This document shows positions 44,245 through 53,357 of a stretch of DNA of 64,000 nt, piece by piece. The notes under the pieces are model-generated. The model was given only the letters and a program-made list of their open reading frames with translations. It made no database searches and was not told the origin of the DNA. Source of the stretch: Marinobacter sp. DY40_1A1 (GTDB lineage: Bacteria > Pseudomonadota > Gammaproteobacteria > Pseudomonadales > Oleiphilaceae); contig NZ_VCHA01000001.1 in NCBI RefSeq assembly GCF_016597815.1, forward strand, positions 496,001-560,000, written 5' to 3'. A program made the position numbers and the translations under genes. Position 1 is the first letter of the stretch. Each line of letters begins with the position of its first letter.

Positions 44245-45797
44245 AGATAGGCCTTGCCAATCTTTTTTCGTTCAGACCACATGTTGAGCATCTTGAGTTT
44301 ATGGCTCAGCTTCTTGAAAAAGAAGGCCATGAAGTCGTTTTTCTAACCTGTGATTCGGCTGTTGCTACCTGTTATACCCGGGAACTCAGGGGGCGCTCTC
44401 GTGTCCGAGAGTGTGCCCAGTGCATCGTAGGCGGTGTCAGGAGTTTTAGATCCCATGGGGTCTCGGCGATTGGCAAACAGTCCGCAAATCTTACAGAAGC
44501 AGAGCTTGATAAGTTGGCGCTCTCAAGTTCTGCAACGCTTACCCGAACGGAATCTGAGCGCGAGTGGGATGAGCCTGAAGTACAGGGCATCCGTAAGCGT
44601 TTAGCCGGCCCGATCAACCAAGTCTATCAAAGCACTCGTGACTGGATAATCAACGAGGGTATTGAGGGGGTGATCTGTTTTAATGGCCGAATGGACTTAC
44701 CCCGGGCATTAACCTACGCCTGCGAGCAGCTTGGCGTGCCATACATTACCCATGAGCGAACCTGGTTTGGTGATGGGATTCAGTTGATCCCAAATGGTAA
44801 CTGTCTCTCGTTGGCGGCACTCGGTGAGTTGGTTAGGGAATTTGATGATAAACCTCTGACTGCTTCTCAGGCGTCCCACGCTGGCAAGCTGATCGGCGAC
44901 CGGTTTTTGCAGAAAAATTCTTTGGAGTGGAGGCTTTACAATAAAAGCCCTGAACCCGCACCTTGGCCGTTAAAAACTCCTGGCAAGCGTGTTCTTGTGC
45001 TGCCAAGTAGTAAGAATGAATTTGCTGGCCACGATGAGTGGCGTACGGAGTGGGCAGACAATACTGAAGCTCTGGACGATTTCTTCGAAGCATACAATAT
45101 AGAGTCAGGCCAGGTTGTGCTGCGTTGCCACCCTAATTGGGCGGAAACTATTGGCAGTGTAAAAGGAAACCGCTCATTGGACCTGTACACTGAATGGGCT
45201 TCTTTGCGTGGGATTCATTGCATCCGCAGTGAGGAGAAAGCCAATACTTACGATCTGATTCAGCAGGCAGATATCGTGGTTATGAATGGTGGAAGCTCTG
45301 CTGTTGAAGCTGGAGCCTGTGGTAAACAGGTTGTCTGCTTGGGTCCCTCAACTTATCAGGAAGCCGGGTTTGTACATGTGTTTAGATCCCGAGAGGAATT
45401 GCGTGCGGGTAACGGTGAATTAAACTTGGACCCGGAGCTTGTACGCAGGAAAACCCTGCGTTTTCTCTATTTAAGATCTCATCGGTTTCCACAGTTTGTG
45501 CCCTACGTAAAGGCCGTTGAAACGACCAGGTATCGTTACCTTCAGGGTGCGAGTGGAGAAGTATTGATTCGGATGTTAGAAAACGGGCAGATACCGCCCG
45601 ACGACCCGGAATATTCAGAGAGCGAGACGAGTGAAAATGAAGTGCTGCAAGCTTTAGAAAAGTCAGATTGGTCGAAACTGGCCGATTACCAGGCACCAGA
45701 GGCTGTAGGAACACCTTTTGAAATCAACAGAAGATCCGGCCTGAATTGGATTGATGGGTTCAGGGCGAAATTTGCCAGAGGAGATCGGGTCGGATGA
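44241..45797 (+). CDS. GT-B glycosyltransferase-like capsule biosynthesis protein
   Basis: 518 residues, soluble. N-terminal Rossmann-like domain opens KIGLANLFSFRPHVEHLEFMAQ with GHEVVFLTCD; the C-terminal domain has VVLRCHPNWAETIG (His-Pro motif), then DIVVMNGGSSAVEAGACGKQVVCLG, the sugar-nucleotide or phosphate binding loop seen in CDP-glycerol- and Kdo-transferase-like capsule proteins. Donor unknown. Overlaps both neighbours by 4 bp. Confidence 0.65.
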   Translation: MKIGLANLFSFRPHVEHLEFMAQLLEKEGHEVVFLTCDSAVATCYTRELRGRSRVRECAQCIVGGVRSFRSHGVSAIGKQSANLTEAELDKLALSSSATLTRTESEREWDEPEVQGIRKRLAGPINQVYQSTRDWIINEGIEGVICFNGRMDLPRALTYACEQLGVPYITHERTWFGDGIQLIPNGNCLSLAALGELVREFDDKPLTASQASHAGKLIGDRFLQKNSLEWRLYNKSPEPAPWPLKTPGKRVLVLPSSKNEFAGHDEWRTEWADNTEALDDFFEAYNIESGQVVLRCHPNWAETIGSVKGNRSLDLYTEWASLRGIHCIRSEEKANTYDLIQQADIVVMNGGSSAVEAGACGKQVVCLGPSTYQEAGFVHVFRSREELRAGNGELNLDPELVRRKTLRFLYLRSHRFPQFVPYVKAVETTRYRYLQGASGEVLIRMLENGQIPPDDPEYSESETSENEVLQALEKSDWSKLADYQAPEAVGTPFEINRRSGLNWIDGFRAKFARGDRVG

Positions 45798-46585
45798 CTG
45801 GTGGCCAACCCAAGGTGTCAGTAGTGATGCCTGCTTACAACGCAAGTAACTATATCGAGGCGACAATTAGCTCAGTTCTTAAACAGTCTATATCGGACTG
45901 GGAATTGATTGTTGTTGATGATTGCTCAACCGACGATACCCGTGACAAGGTCATTGCTCTTGCTGAGAATGACCCGCGCATTCGCTTGATCGCACTTGAT
46001 AAGAATTTTGGTGGCCCTGCTGGGCCGAGAAATATGGGGGTTCGAGCTGCTCGGTCTGACTTTGTAGCGTTTCTTGATTCTGACGATATATGGCACCCGG
46101 AAAAACTCCGAATTCAGCTTGCGTCTGCGGGGAATGAGTCCTCAGTGTTTATCTGTAGCTCAATGGTGGACTTTTCGGATGAGCTCAGCTTGCAGTTCGC
46201 TCCGATTAACAACGTTGCCAGTGAGAAGATCTCATATAGGCGACAGTCTGTGCGAGCACAGATTCCAACATCCAGTGTATTAATTTCAAAAGCTTTGTTG
46301 TTGAAGGCGCCTTTCGAAGAAAGTGCTGCTTACAAAGCAGTAGAGGACTATCACTGTTGGCTTCGTATTCTTCAGTCTGTTGGTTATTGCCTGAAGCTGA
46401 AAGCGCCACTGCTATATTATCGAAAGAGTGAAGGGCAGATTTCCGGCTCCAAGGTTATGATGATGAAGAAGGTGCTGATGGTACACCGGGAGTTTCCAGG
46501 GCGCTCACTTCTGACCGCATATGTGTTTACGCTCACTCATGTGTTGGGTGGTTTGTATTTTAGATTTTTGAAGAAAGGGATGTGA
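45794..46585 (+). CDS. Glycosyltransferase family 2
   Basis: 263 residues, GT-A fold. Opening [25 protein letters not shown] (~8-32), [14 protein letters not shown] with the UDP-binding Asp, [25 protein letters not shown] with the metal-binding D-x-D-like triad, and IWHPEKL after it. It adds one residue to a lipid-linked oligosaccharide at the cytoplasmic face. Specificity unknown. Starts 4 bp before the end of the previous gene. Confidence 0.92.
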   Translation: MTGGQPKVSVVMPAYNASNYIEATISSVLKQSISDWELIVVDDCSTDDTRDKVIALAENDPRIRLIALDKNFGGPAGPRNMGVRAARSDFVAFLDSDDIWHPEKLRIQLASAGNESSVFICSSMVDFSDELSLQFAPINNVASEKISYRRQSVRAQIPTSSVLISKALLLKAPFEESAAYKAVEDYHCWLRILQSVGYCLKLKAPLLYYRKSEGQISGSKVMMMKKVLMVHREFPGRSLLTAYVFTLTHVLGGLYFRFLKKGM

Positions 46586-46586
46586 T

Positions 46587-47534
46587 ATGCGAATTCTGGT
46601 AACCGGAGGCGCCGGCTTTCTTGGGTCCCACCTGTGTGAGCGCTTGCTCTCTGAGGGGCATGATGTGCTGTGTGTCGACAATTTTTTTACTGGCCGAAAA
46701 CGTAATATCGCGCACCTTATGAGCAACCCCTACTTTGAGGTGATGCGACACGATGTTACTTTTCCGCTTTATGTAGAAGTTGACCAAATTTATAACCTCG
46801 CTTGTCCTGCCTCGCCGGTGCATTACCAGCATGACCCGGTTCAGACAACCAAGACCAGCGTGCACGGTGCAATTAATATGCTGGGCCTCGCAAAGCGGCT
46901 AGGGGCTCGTATATTTCAAGCCTCCACCAGTGAGGTTTATGGTGATCCAGAGGTTCATCCTCAGCCGGAGAGCTATTGGGGTAAGGTAAACCCTATAGGT
47001 ATACGCTCGTGCTATGACGAAGGAAAGCGATGCGCTGAAACGCTCTTTTTCGACTACTACCGTCAACACAACCTGTCCATCAAGGTTGCCAGGATCTTTA
47101 ATACTTACGGTCCGCGCATGCACCCGAATGATGGGCGGGTTGTGAGTAACTTTGTTGTTCAGGCCCTTAGGAATGAGGATATTACGATCTATGGAGAGGG
47201 GCAGCAAACCAGGAGTTTCTGCTATTCCGATGATCTGATAGACGGGTTCGTGCGCCTTATGAATTCTCCGGAAGAGCTTACCGGCCCCGTGAATTTGGGG
47301 AATCCTAATGAGTTCACAATCCTTGAGCTGGCCGAGAAGGTGATTGAGCTTACTGGATCAGCGTCAAAGCTAATATTCAAACCTTTGCCAGAGGATGACC
47401 CAAAGCAGCGGCAGCCGGATATATCGCTGGCTACCGAAAAGCTGGATTGGGCTCCAAGTGTGGAGCTTGCCGAGGGATTGAACAAGACAATCGCCTATTT
47501 TGATGAATTGCTAAAAACGTCGGATATATATTAA
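46587..47534 (+). CDS. UDP-glucuronate decarboxylase (UDP-xylose synthase) family
   Basis: 315 residues, extended SDR. Opening [19 protein letters not shown], then [25 protein letters not shown], and the catalytic [12 protein letters not shown] (Tyr-x3-Lys), with [20 protein letters not shown]. These are hallmark segments of UXS, which converts UDP-GlcA to UDP-xylose. No UDP-glucose dehydrogenase is in the window to supply UDP-GlcA. The xylose would go into the right-hand glycan or elsewhere. Starts one base after the GT2 stop. Confidence 0.9.
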   Translation: MRILVTGGAGFLGSHLCERLLSEGHDVLCVDNFFTGRKRNIAHLMSNPYFEVMRHDVTFPLYVEVDQIYNLACPASPVHYQHDPVQTTKTSVHGAINMLGLAKRLGARIFQASTSEVYGDPEVHPQPESYWGKVNPIGIRSCYDEGKRCAETLFFDYYRQHNLSIKVARIFNTYGPRMHPNDGRVVSNFVVQALRNEDITIYGEGQQTRSFCYSDDLIDGFVRLMNSPEELTGPVNLGNPNEFTILELAEKVIELTGSASKLIFKPLPEDDPKQRQPDISLATEKLDWAPSVELAEGLNKTIAYFDELLKTSDIY

Positions 47535-47537
47535 TCC

Positions 47538-48491
47538 ATGGCTGGAAGAAGGGTTCTGGTCACTGGTGCGTCTGGCTTCATAGGGAAAGAACTGTGCAGA
47601 GTGCTGGTTGCAAGGGGTAATCAGGTTACCGGCGTTGTGCGTTCTGCGGTAAAGCTCCCGGTCACGGATGTTCAGTACCTTGTTCAGGATTTGGAAAAGC
47701 CGTTCGACGCAACCTCCCTCACTAAGGATGTCGATGCGATTGTACATCTTGCAGGCATTGCTCACGGAAAGGAGTCTACCGAGGGCGATATTTCCGATGT
47801 CTTTGTTAAGGGCAATGTAGAGCCAACGAAACGATTGGCGGAAGCTGCAGCAGCTAATGGCATTCAAAGATTTGTCCACCTTAGTTCGATAGGTGTGCAT
47901 GGCGATCGAACAAATGAAAGCCCAATCACTGAATGTAGTGCAGAACGCCCTCATTCAGATTATGCGTTTTCTAAGCTCCGGTCTGAAAAAACTTTGATCG
48001 GCGAGCTGGCAGGATCACAAACAAGCTTTTCAATAATTCGGCCCACGCTGGTATACGGGCATGATGCACCCGGCAATTTTGGGAAGTTGGTGGGGATGTG
48101 TCGAAAACGCATTCCTTTGCCATTTCGGGATGTGAATAATAAACGTAGCCTGGTTTCCCTGGACAGTTTGGTTAAGCTGATTATTTTGTGTATTGAACTA
48201 CCTGAAGCCGAGAACGAGATATTTGTGGCAGCCGACCAGAATCCTGTTACTACTGAAGAAATAGTGCGTAGCTTGCGCGAAGGTGTGGACCTGAGGCCTG
48301 CCTTGTTTAAAGTGCCCGTTTCCTTCCTGCAGCTTGGCTGCACTCTTATAGGCAAAGACTCGCTTTTCCAGCAACTGTTTGGAAACCTTGAAGTTGATGC
48401 AACAAAAGCTTCAAAAATGTTGGGTTGGGAGCGCGAAGCTGTAACGACGAAGGTGTTGCAATCGATTGGAAAGGAGTCCTGCAAATGCTGA
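47538..48491 (+). CDS. SDR-family 4-keto-sugar reductase/epimerase, WbpV-like
   Basis: 317 residues. N-terminal GxxGxxG is RVLVTGASGFIGKELCRVL; the catalytic Tyr-x3-Lys is SDYAFSKLRSE; LVYGHDAPGNFGKL and NKRSLVSLDSLV are characteristic of WbpV/WbjF-type proteins in FucNAc/QuiNAc pathways. With the WbpM-like dehydratase at 49811 it would reduce UDP-4-keto-6-deoxy-GlcNAc to UDP-QuiNAc (or make the FucNAc epimer). It overlaps the sugar transferase start by 7 bp. Confidence 0.8.
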   Translation: MAGRRVLVTGASGFIGKELCRVLVARGNQVTGVVRSAVKLPVTDVQYLVQDLEKPFDATSLTKDVDAIVHLAGIAHGKESTEGDISDVFVKGNVEPTKRLAEAAAANGIQRFVHLSSIGVHGDRTNESPITECSAERPHSDYAFSKLRSEKTLIGELAGSQTSFSIIRPTLVYGHDAPGNFGKLVGMCRKRIPLPFRDVNNKRSLVSLDSLVKLIILCIELPEAENEIFVAADQNPVTTEEIVRSLREGVDLRPALFKVPVSFLQLGCTLIGKDSLFQQLFGNLEVDATKASKMLGWEREAVTTKVLQSIGKESCKC

Positions 48492-49045
48492 TTCGCATGC
48501 TAGACATTGGGCTTTCTTTCATGGGATTGCTGTTGAGTTTGCCGATAATGCTTTTGTTGTTAATCATTGGTTTTTTTGACACTGGTTCTCCGCTGTTTAT
48601 TCAAAAGCGAGTTGGTCGCAACAAGAGAGCTTTCTCTCTCGTAAAGTTTAGAACGATGGAGGTAACAGCGGCCTCTGTGGCGACACACTTGGCAAACGCA
48701 TCAGAAATTACCCGGTTTGGTCGTTTTTTGCGAAAAACCAAGTTAGATGAACTGCCGCAACTTTGGAATGTTCTCATTGGCGATATGAGTATGGTTGGCC
48801 CGCGCCCCTGCCTCTTCAATCAGGAAGAGCTTATTGAAGAGCGTGAACGGCGTGGTGTACTCGGCCTTCGTCCAGGAATTACCGGTTTAGCGCAGGTGAG
48901 TGGAATTGATATGTCTACCCCAAAACTGCTGGCTGAAACAGACGCCAGGATGCAGCAAAATTTCAACTTGGTTTCTTATTTCAAATACATCCTGATGACA
49001 GTGTTGGGGAAAGGTTCAGGAGATCGTGTGCCGACCAAGGATTGA
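48485..49045 (+). CDS. Short initiating phosphoglycosyltransferase (PglC/WbaP catalytic-domain type)
   Basis: 186 residues: a single N-terminal reentrant/membrane helix followed by the monotopic PGT domain with LFIQKRVGRNKRAFSLVKFRTM, KTKLDELPQLWNVLIGDMSMVGPRPC and RPGITGLAQVSG. It probably transfers QuiNAc- or FucNAc-1-phosphate to undecaprenyl phosphate, given its WbpV- and WbpM-like neighbours. AGGAG (48472-48476) fixes the ATG at 48485. It is the second initiating transferase of the locus, after the WcaJ-type enzyme at 15493. Confidence 0.88.
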   Translation: MLIRMLDIGLSFMGLLLSLPIMLLLLIIGFFDTGSPLFIQKRVGRNKRAFSLVKFRTMEVTAASVATHLANASEITRFGRFLRKTKLDELPQLWNVLIGDMSMVGPRPCLFNQEELIEERERRGVLGLRPGITGLAQVSGIDMSTPKLLAETDARMQQNFNLVSYFKYILMTVLGKGSGDRVPTKD

Positions 49046-49055
49046 TCGACTATTT

Positions 49056-49814
49056 ATGTACAAAATCTTCAGCACTCCCAACGATGTGTCTCGTTACGCC
49101 GCACAGCACCTCGCGGCGCAGATTCAATCCAATCCATGTGTGCGTTTGGGGTTGGCCACTGGGAGTACCATGGAGCCGGTTTATGCATGCTTGGTAGAGA
49201 GCCTGCGCAAAACACCTGTGAGCTTATCACGGCTAACGACGTTTAATCTGGATGAATACATCGGCCTGGATGCGGGGCATGTGCAAAGTTATTCTTATTA
49301 CATGCGTCAGCATTTGTTTGACAAGCTGAACATTCCGGAGGACAGATTGAATTTGCCGGATGGCATGGCTGACGATGTTGAACGCGCTTGCCGAGCATAC
49401 TCTGAAGCCATTCAATTGGCTGGTGGGCTCGATTTTCAGCTTTTGGGCGTGGGCTCAAACGGCCATATTGGTTTTAATGAACCTTACACTTGCTTTTCAA
49501 GCCGAACCCATGTGATTGAGTTAACTGCGCAAACACGGATGGACAATGGGCGCTTTTTTGCGGATGCCAAGGAAGTGCCTACTCATGCGATGACCATGGG
49601 GATTCAGGATATCCTGGAGGCCAAAGAGGTTATGCTTCTGGCCACGGGGCCCGGTAAAGCGGCGATAATGGCGGATTTGTTCCATAGTAAAATAGATGAA
49701 GCTATACCGGCATCTGCGCTGAAACAGCACAAGAATGTAACCTTTGTGCTGGATGCAGAGGCAGCTGCGCTCTTGCCGGATGAAATAGTTAATTCGGTGA
49801 GGATGCAGCTATGA
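49056..49814 (+). CDS. nagB: Glucosamine-6-phosphate deaminase/isomerase family
   Basis: 252 residues. LGLATGSTMEPVY (phosphate loop), TTFNLDEYIGL, the catalytic GVGSNGHIGFNEP with His and Glu, and MLLATGPGKA are present. NagB interconverts glucosamine-6-phosphate plus water and fructose-6-phosphate plus ammonia. Its place inside a polysaccharide locus, between an initiating transferase and WbpM, is unusual; it might tune amino-sugar supply. No nagA or transport gene accompanies it. The start at 49056 avoids a 10-codon extension that would overlap the preceding gene. The stop overlaps the next start by 4 bp. Confidence 0.88.
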   Translation: MYKIFSTPNDVSRYAAQHLAAQIQSNPCVRLGLATGSTMEPVYACLVESLRKTPVSLSRLTTFNLDEYIGLDAGHVQSYSYYMRQHLFDKLNIPEDRLNLPDGMADDVERACRAYSEAIQLAGGLDFQLLGVGSNGHIGFNEPYTCFSSRTHVIELTAQTRMDNGRFFADAKEVPTHAMTMGIQDILEAKEVMLLATGPGKAAIMADLFHSKIDEAIPASALKQHKNVTFVLDAEAAALLPDEIVNSVRMQL

Positions 49815-51754
49815 TTAAACAGCTCCTTGATTTGCCGCGCCTGTATAAGCGCCTGGTCTCCCTCGCGGTAGATACGATAGCCCTTTCTTTTGCTTTGTGG
49901 GCAGCTTTTGCGCTTCGGTTAGAGAGTAGTGGTTGGTTGCCCGATCACGAGCAATTTTTGGTCATGGCTCTTACTGTTGTTCTCACCTTAGGTAGTTTCA
50001 TTCGTTTGGGGCTTTATCGCGCTGTTATTCGATATATGAGCGATCGAGCTTTGCTGACAATAATAATGGGCGTTGGTTTTTCTGCACTGGTACTGATAGT
50101 TTCGGGTTATTTGTTTCATGCCTTTATTCCTCGCTCGGTACCATTAATTTACGCTGCCCTTGCATTTATTTTTGTGGGTGGAAGCAGAATGAGTGTGCGC
50201 ATGCTTGTGCAATACTCGATGAACCGTGGTAAACAGTGGGTTGCAATAGTGGGCACGGGGGAAACCGGGGCTCAACTTGCTAAAGCGTTACAGCAAGGCA
50301 CTGAATATCATCCTGTCGTATTCATAGGTTTGTCGCAAGCTAGTCAAAAAGTTTCGATTGCTGGGTTGCCCGTATTCCCTTTGAGTCGTCTGGATAAGGC
50401 TATTAAAATCCATGGCGTAAATCGTCTGCTTCTTGCTCTTGATTCTGATGAAAGTGTGGATCGCCGCAAACTTCTTAACCAGCTGGAAACATTGAAACTA
50501 CCAGTCCAAACCGTTCCCTCCATGAGCGAGCTGGTAGCCGGTCAGGCCCGAATAAACGACATCCGCGATCTGGAGCTTGAAGACTTGCTGGGCCGGGACC
50601 CAGTGCGCCCGGATAACGCACAGGTAGCGGCTAGCCTATATGGCAAAGCGGTAATGGTTACCGGAGCAGGCGGCTCCATTGGCTCCGAGCTTTGCCGCCA
50701 GATTATTCACCATCGCCCTCGGGTTTTGGTGTTGTTTGAGCAATCCGAGTTCTCCTTGTACGCCATCGAGCGCGAGTTGCAGGCTATCAATCGTATTGAC
50801 GGGCTGGATGTTGAGATTCATCCCCTCTTGGGCAGTGTGGTTCACCGCCGCCGTTGCGAGATGGTGATGCGCAGTTTTGGTATTCAAACTGTGTACCACG
50901 CAGCTGCCTACAAACATGTGCCTTTGGTTGAACACAATGTGATTGAAGGCGTTCAGAACAACGTATTCGGCACTTTGCATGCAGCAGAGGCTGCAATTGC
51001 GACCGGGGTTGAGCGTTTTGTTCTGATTTCCACCGACAAGGCGGTTCGCCCAACGAATGTGATGGGTGCCAGCAAGCGGATGGCGGAGTTGGTGCTGCAG
51101 GGGTTGGCGCAGCGCCAGAGCAAAACAATTTTCTCCATGGTTCGGTTTGGGAATGTATTGGGGTCGTCCGGCTCTGTGGTGCCCCTGTTCCGCGATCAGA
51201 TTCGCGACGGTGGGCCTATTACGGTTACCCACAAGGATATTATCCGCTACTTCATGACCATTCCGGAGGCCAGCCAATTGGTATTGCAGGCGGGCAGTAT
51301 GGGCCGTGGGGGCGAGGTGTTTGTGCTGGATATGGGTGAGCCGGTGAAAATTGCTGATCTGGCTCGTAAGATGATTCACCTGATGGGGCTTATGGAGAAA
51401 ACACCGGAGCAGCCTGAGGGTGATATTGAAGTTGTGTTTACTGGGTTGCGCCCCGGTGAAAAGCTCTATGAGGAACTGCTGATTGGCGACGACCCTCAGG
51501 GCACTTCACACCCTCGTATTATGATGGCCCGAGAGGTATCCATGCTCTGGGAGGAGCTGGAGGCCGTGCTCAATAAATTGTCCCGTGCCAGCCAGGATTT
51601 TGATTGCCGTTTGATTGTCGACACCCTGAAAAAAGCGCCGACTGGCTTTGCGCCCAATGGCGATGTGGCGGATTTGGTGTGGTGCAATGGCAAACAGATT
51701 GGACCGCTGGATGGGGAGAGCACCGGAAAGGTTCATCGTTTGCCTGTTCAGTAA
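49811..51754 (+). CDS. Polysaccharide biosynthesis 4,6-dehydratase, WbpM/CapD type
   Basis: 647 residues. Four N-terminal membrane helices (~15-120), a first Rossmann domain (VGTGETGAQLAKAL), then the catalytic SDR domain with VTGAGGSIGSELCRQI (~280-295), STDKAVRPTNVMGASKRMAELVL carrying the Met/Lys pair that replaces Tyr in this subfamily, and FTGLRPGEKLYEELL. WbpM converts UDP-GlcNAc to UDP-4-keto-6-deoxy-GlcNAc, the precursor of QuiNAc and FucNAc. Last biosynthetic gene of the locus, a usual place for wbpM. Different from PseB, which inverts C5. Confidence 0.93.
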   Translation: MIKQLLDLPRLYKRLVSLAVDTIALSFALWAAFALRLESSGWLPDHEQFLVMALTVVLTLGSFIRLGLYRAVIRYMSDRALLTIIMGVGFSALVLIVSGYLFHAFIPRSVPLIYAALAFIFVGGSRMSVRMLVQYSMNRGKQWVAIVGTGETGAQLAKALQQGTEYHPVVFIGLSQASQKVSIAGLPVFPLSRLDKAIKIHGVNRLLLALDSDESVDRRKLLNQLETLKLPVQTVPSMSELVAGQARINDIRDLELEDLLGRDPVRPDNAQVAASLYGKAVMVTGAGGSIGSELCRQIIHHRPRVLVLFEQSEFSLYAIERELQAINRIDGLDVEIHPLLGSVVHRRRCEMVMRSFGIQTVYHAAAYKHVPLVEHNVIEGVQNNVFGTLHAAEAAIATGVERFVLISTDKAVRPTNVMGASKRMAELVLQGLAQRQSKTIFSMVRFGNVLGSSGSVVPLFRDQIRDGGPITVTHKDIIRYFMTIPEASQLVLQAGSMGRGGEVFVLDMGEPVKIADLARKMIHLMGLMEKTPEQPEGDIEVVFTGLRPGEKLYEELLIGDDPQGTSHPRIMMAREVSMLWEELEAVLNKLSRASQDFDCRLIVDTLKKAPTGFAPNGDVADLVWCNGKQIGPLDGESTGKVHRLPVQ

Positions 51755-51778
51755 AATGTACGACAAGGATTGTTGAGC

Positions 51779-53185
51779 ATGATAGATATAACCCACCACG
51801 GCGCCACCTCTGGCGTTACTGGCTCCTGCCACGAGCTTACTCTTGGCACCAAGCAAAACACCTCCGCTGGTATCCTTATCGACTGCGGTCTCTTTCAGGG
51901 GCAAGAGAAAGCCGAGGGTGCCAGCGCATCTGATCTCTCCGTCGATTTCCCCATTGAGCATATCCGTGCCCTGGTTGTAACCCATGTGCACATCGATCAT
52001 GTAGGCCGTATTCCGTATCTATTAGCGGCGGGGTTTGAGGGGCCAATTATTTGTTCCGAGCCTTCCGCCATCATGCTTCCGGAAATTCTGGAAGACGCGC
52101 TGAAGATCGGCTTCACCCGAGACAAGCAGTTGATTGAGCGAGTGCTCGGGCTGATTCGTTCCCGGCTTGTGCCTGTGCCTTATGGAAAGTGGCATGAGGT
52201 ATTTGCAGAATCGGGCTGTTCTCTTTCGGTACGATTGCAGCGAGCGGGGCACATTCTGGGCTCGGCCTATGTTGAGTGTGATGCAGTTTCAGGTGATGAG
52301 CGCGAGCGGATAGTATTCAGTGGTGACTTGGGTGCGCCCCATGCGCCTTTGTTGCAGGAACCTGCCTCACCTGAGCGGGCAGATCGCCTGGTGATTGAAA
52401 GCACCTACGGTGATAAGGACCACGAGAGCCGGGAAACTCGGCGTTATCGCTTGAAGGCCATTCTGGAGCGGGCTTTGGCGGATGGTGGCACGGTTTTGAT
52501 TCCAGCGTTCAGTATTGGCCGTACCCAGGAGTTGCTATACGAAATTGAGGGGCTGATACACGAGTTTGGAAATGACTGTGTAACTGATGGACTGGCCTGG
52601 AGTGATTTGGAAATTGTTGTGGATTCACCCCTGGCGGCGGAGTTCACTGGTATTTATCGTCAGTTAAAGCCATTCTGGAATGCAGAGGCGGCTGATCTGC
52701 TTCGGCAGGGCCGGCACCCGCTCTCGTTTGAGCAGCTAACTGTGATTAATTCCCACGAGAATCATTTAAACGCAGTGGACTATCTTGCCCGCTCCCATCG
52801 CCCCTGTGTAGTGCTGGCGGGTTCTGGTATGTGTGCTGGGGGCAGGGTGGTTAATTACTTGAAGGCTATGCTTGGTGAAGCCAGAAACGATGTGTTGTTT
52901 GTGGGTTATCAGGCAGCGGGCACACCCGGGCGGGATATTCTTACTTATGGCCCCCGTGGCGGTTGGGTGGAGCTGGATGGTGAGCGGTTTGATATACGGG
53001 CAAGCGTTCACCAAGTGGGTGGTTACTCAGCACATGCTGGCCAATCGGATTTGATTCGCTTTATTGAAGGTATTCCCGGTAAACCTGCTGAGATTCGTAT
53101 TGTGCATGGTGATGCATCTGCAAAACAGGTGCTTAAGCAGCGCCTTGAGTACCTGAATTATCCAAGTGTTTTGATACCAGATTAA
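51779..53185 (+). CDS. Second metallo-beta-lactamase/beta-CASP ribonuclease
   Basis: 468 residues. MBL motif VTHVHIDHVGRIPYLL, FSGDLGAPHAPLL, ESTYGDKDHESRETRR, IPAFSIGRTQELLYE, and the late LAGSGMCAGGRVVNYLKA and GGYSAHAGQSDL motifs. It is a paralogue of the protein at 12384 with the same motif order but a shorter N-terminus and different spacing. AAGGA (51765-51769) supports the ATG at 51779; in-frame TTGs lie upstream. It follows wbpM by ~25 bp in the same direction, so it can be cotranscribed with the polysaccharide genes. Confidence 0.9.
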   Translation: MIDITHHGATSGVTGSCHELTLGTKQNTSAGILIDCGLFQGQEKAEGASASDLSVDFPIEHIRALVVTHVHIDHVGRIPYLLAAGFEGPIICSEPSAIMLPEILEDALKIGFTRDKQLIERVLGLIRSRLVPVPYGKWHEVFAESGCSLSVRLQRAGHILGSAYVECDAVSGDERERIVFSGDLGAPHAPLLQEPASPERADRLVIESTYGDKDHESRETRRYRLKAILERALADGGTVLIPAFSIGRTQELLYEIEGLIHEFGNDCVTDGLAWSDLEIVVDSPLAAEFTGIYRQLKPFWNAEAADLLRQGRHPLSFEQLTVINSHENHLNAVDYLARSHRPCVVLAGSGMCAGGRVVNYLKAMLGEARNDVLFVGYQAAGTPGRDILTYGPRGGWVELDGERFDIRASVHQVGGYSAHAGQSDLIRFIEGIPGKPAEIRIVHGDASAKQVLKQRLEYLNYPSVLIPD

Positions 53186-53281
53186 ATGTACATCAAATCT
53201 ATATTGCGATGTATTAACGGTTATTAAATGAATAGTCTTTGCCATATATAAATCTATGACTTATTATGCCTCTGTATTTTG

Positions 53282-53305
53282 GCAAGCCCTTAAGCTTGCG
53301 TTTGA
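53282..53305 (+). terminator. Weak hairpin downstream of the beta-CASP gene
   Basis: GCAAGC, loop CCTTAA, GCTTGC followed by GTTTG. The stem is only 6 bp and the T-run is poor, so it may be an inefficient terminator or part of the mvaT leader. Confidence 0.3.
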
Positions 53306-53357
53306 ATTGACGCGGTTTAAGTTCTGGAGCCCACAGAAACTATAAGGTTTTATTTCC

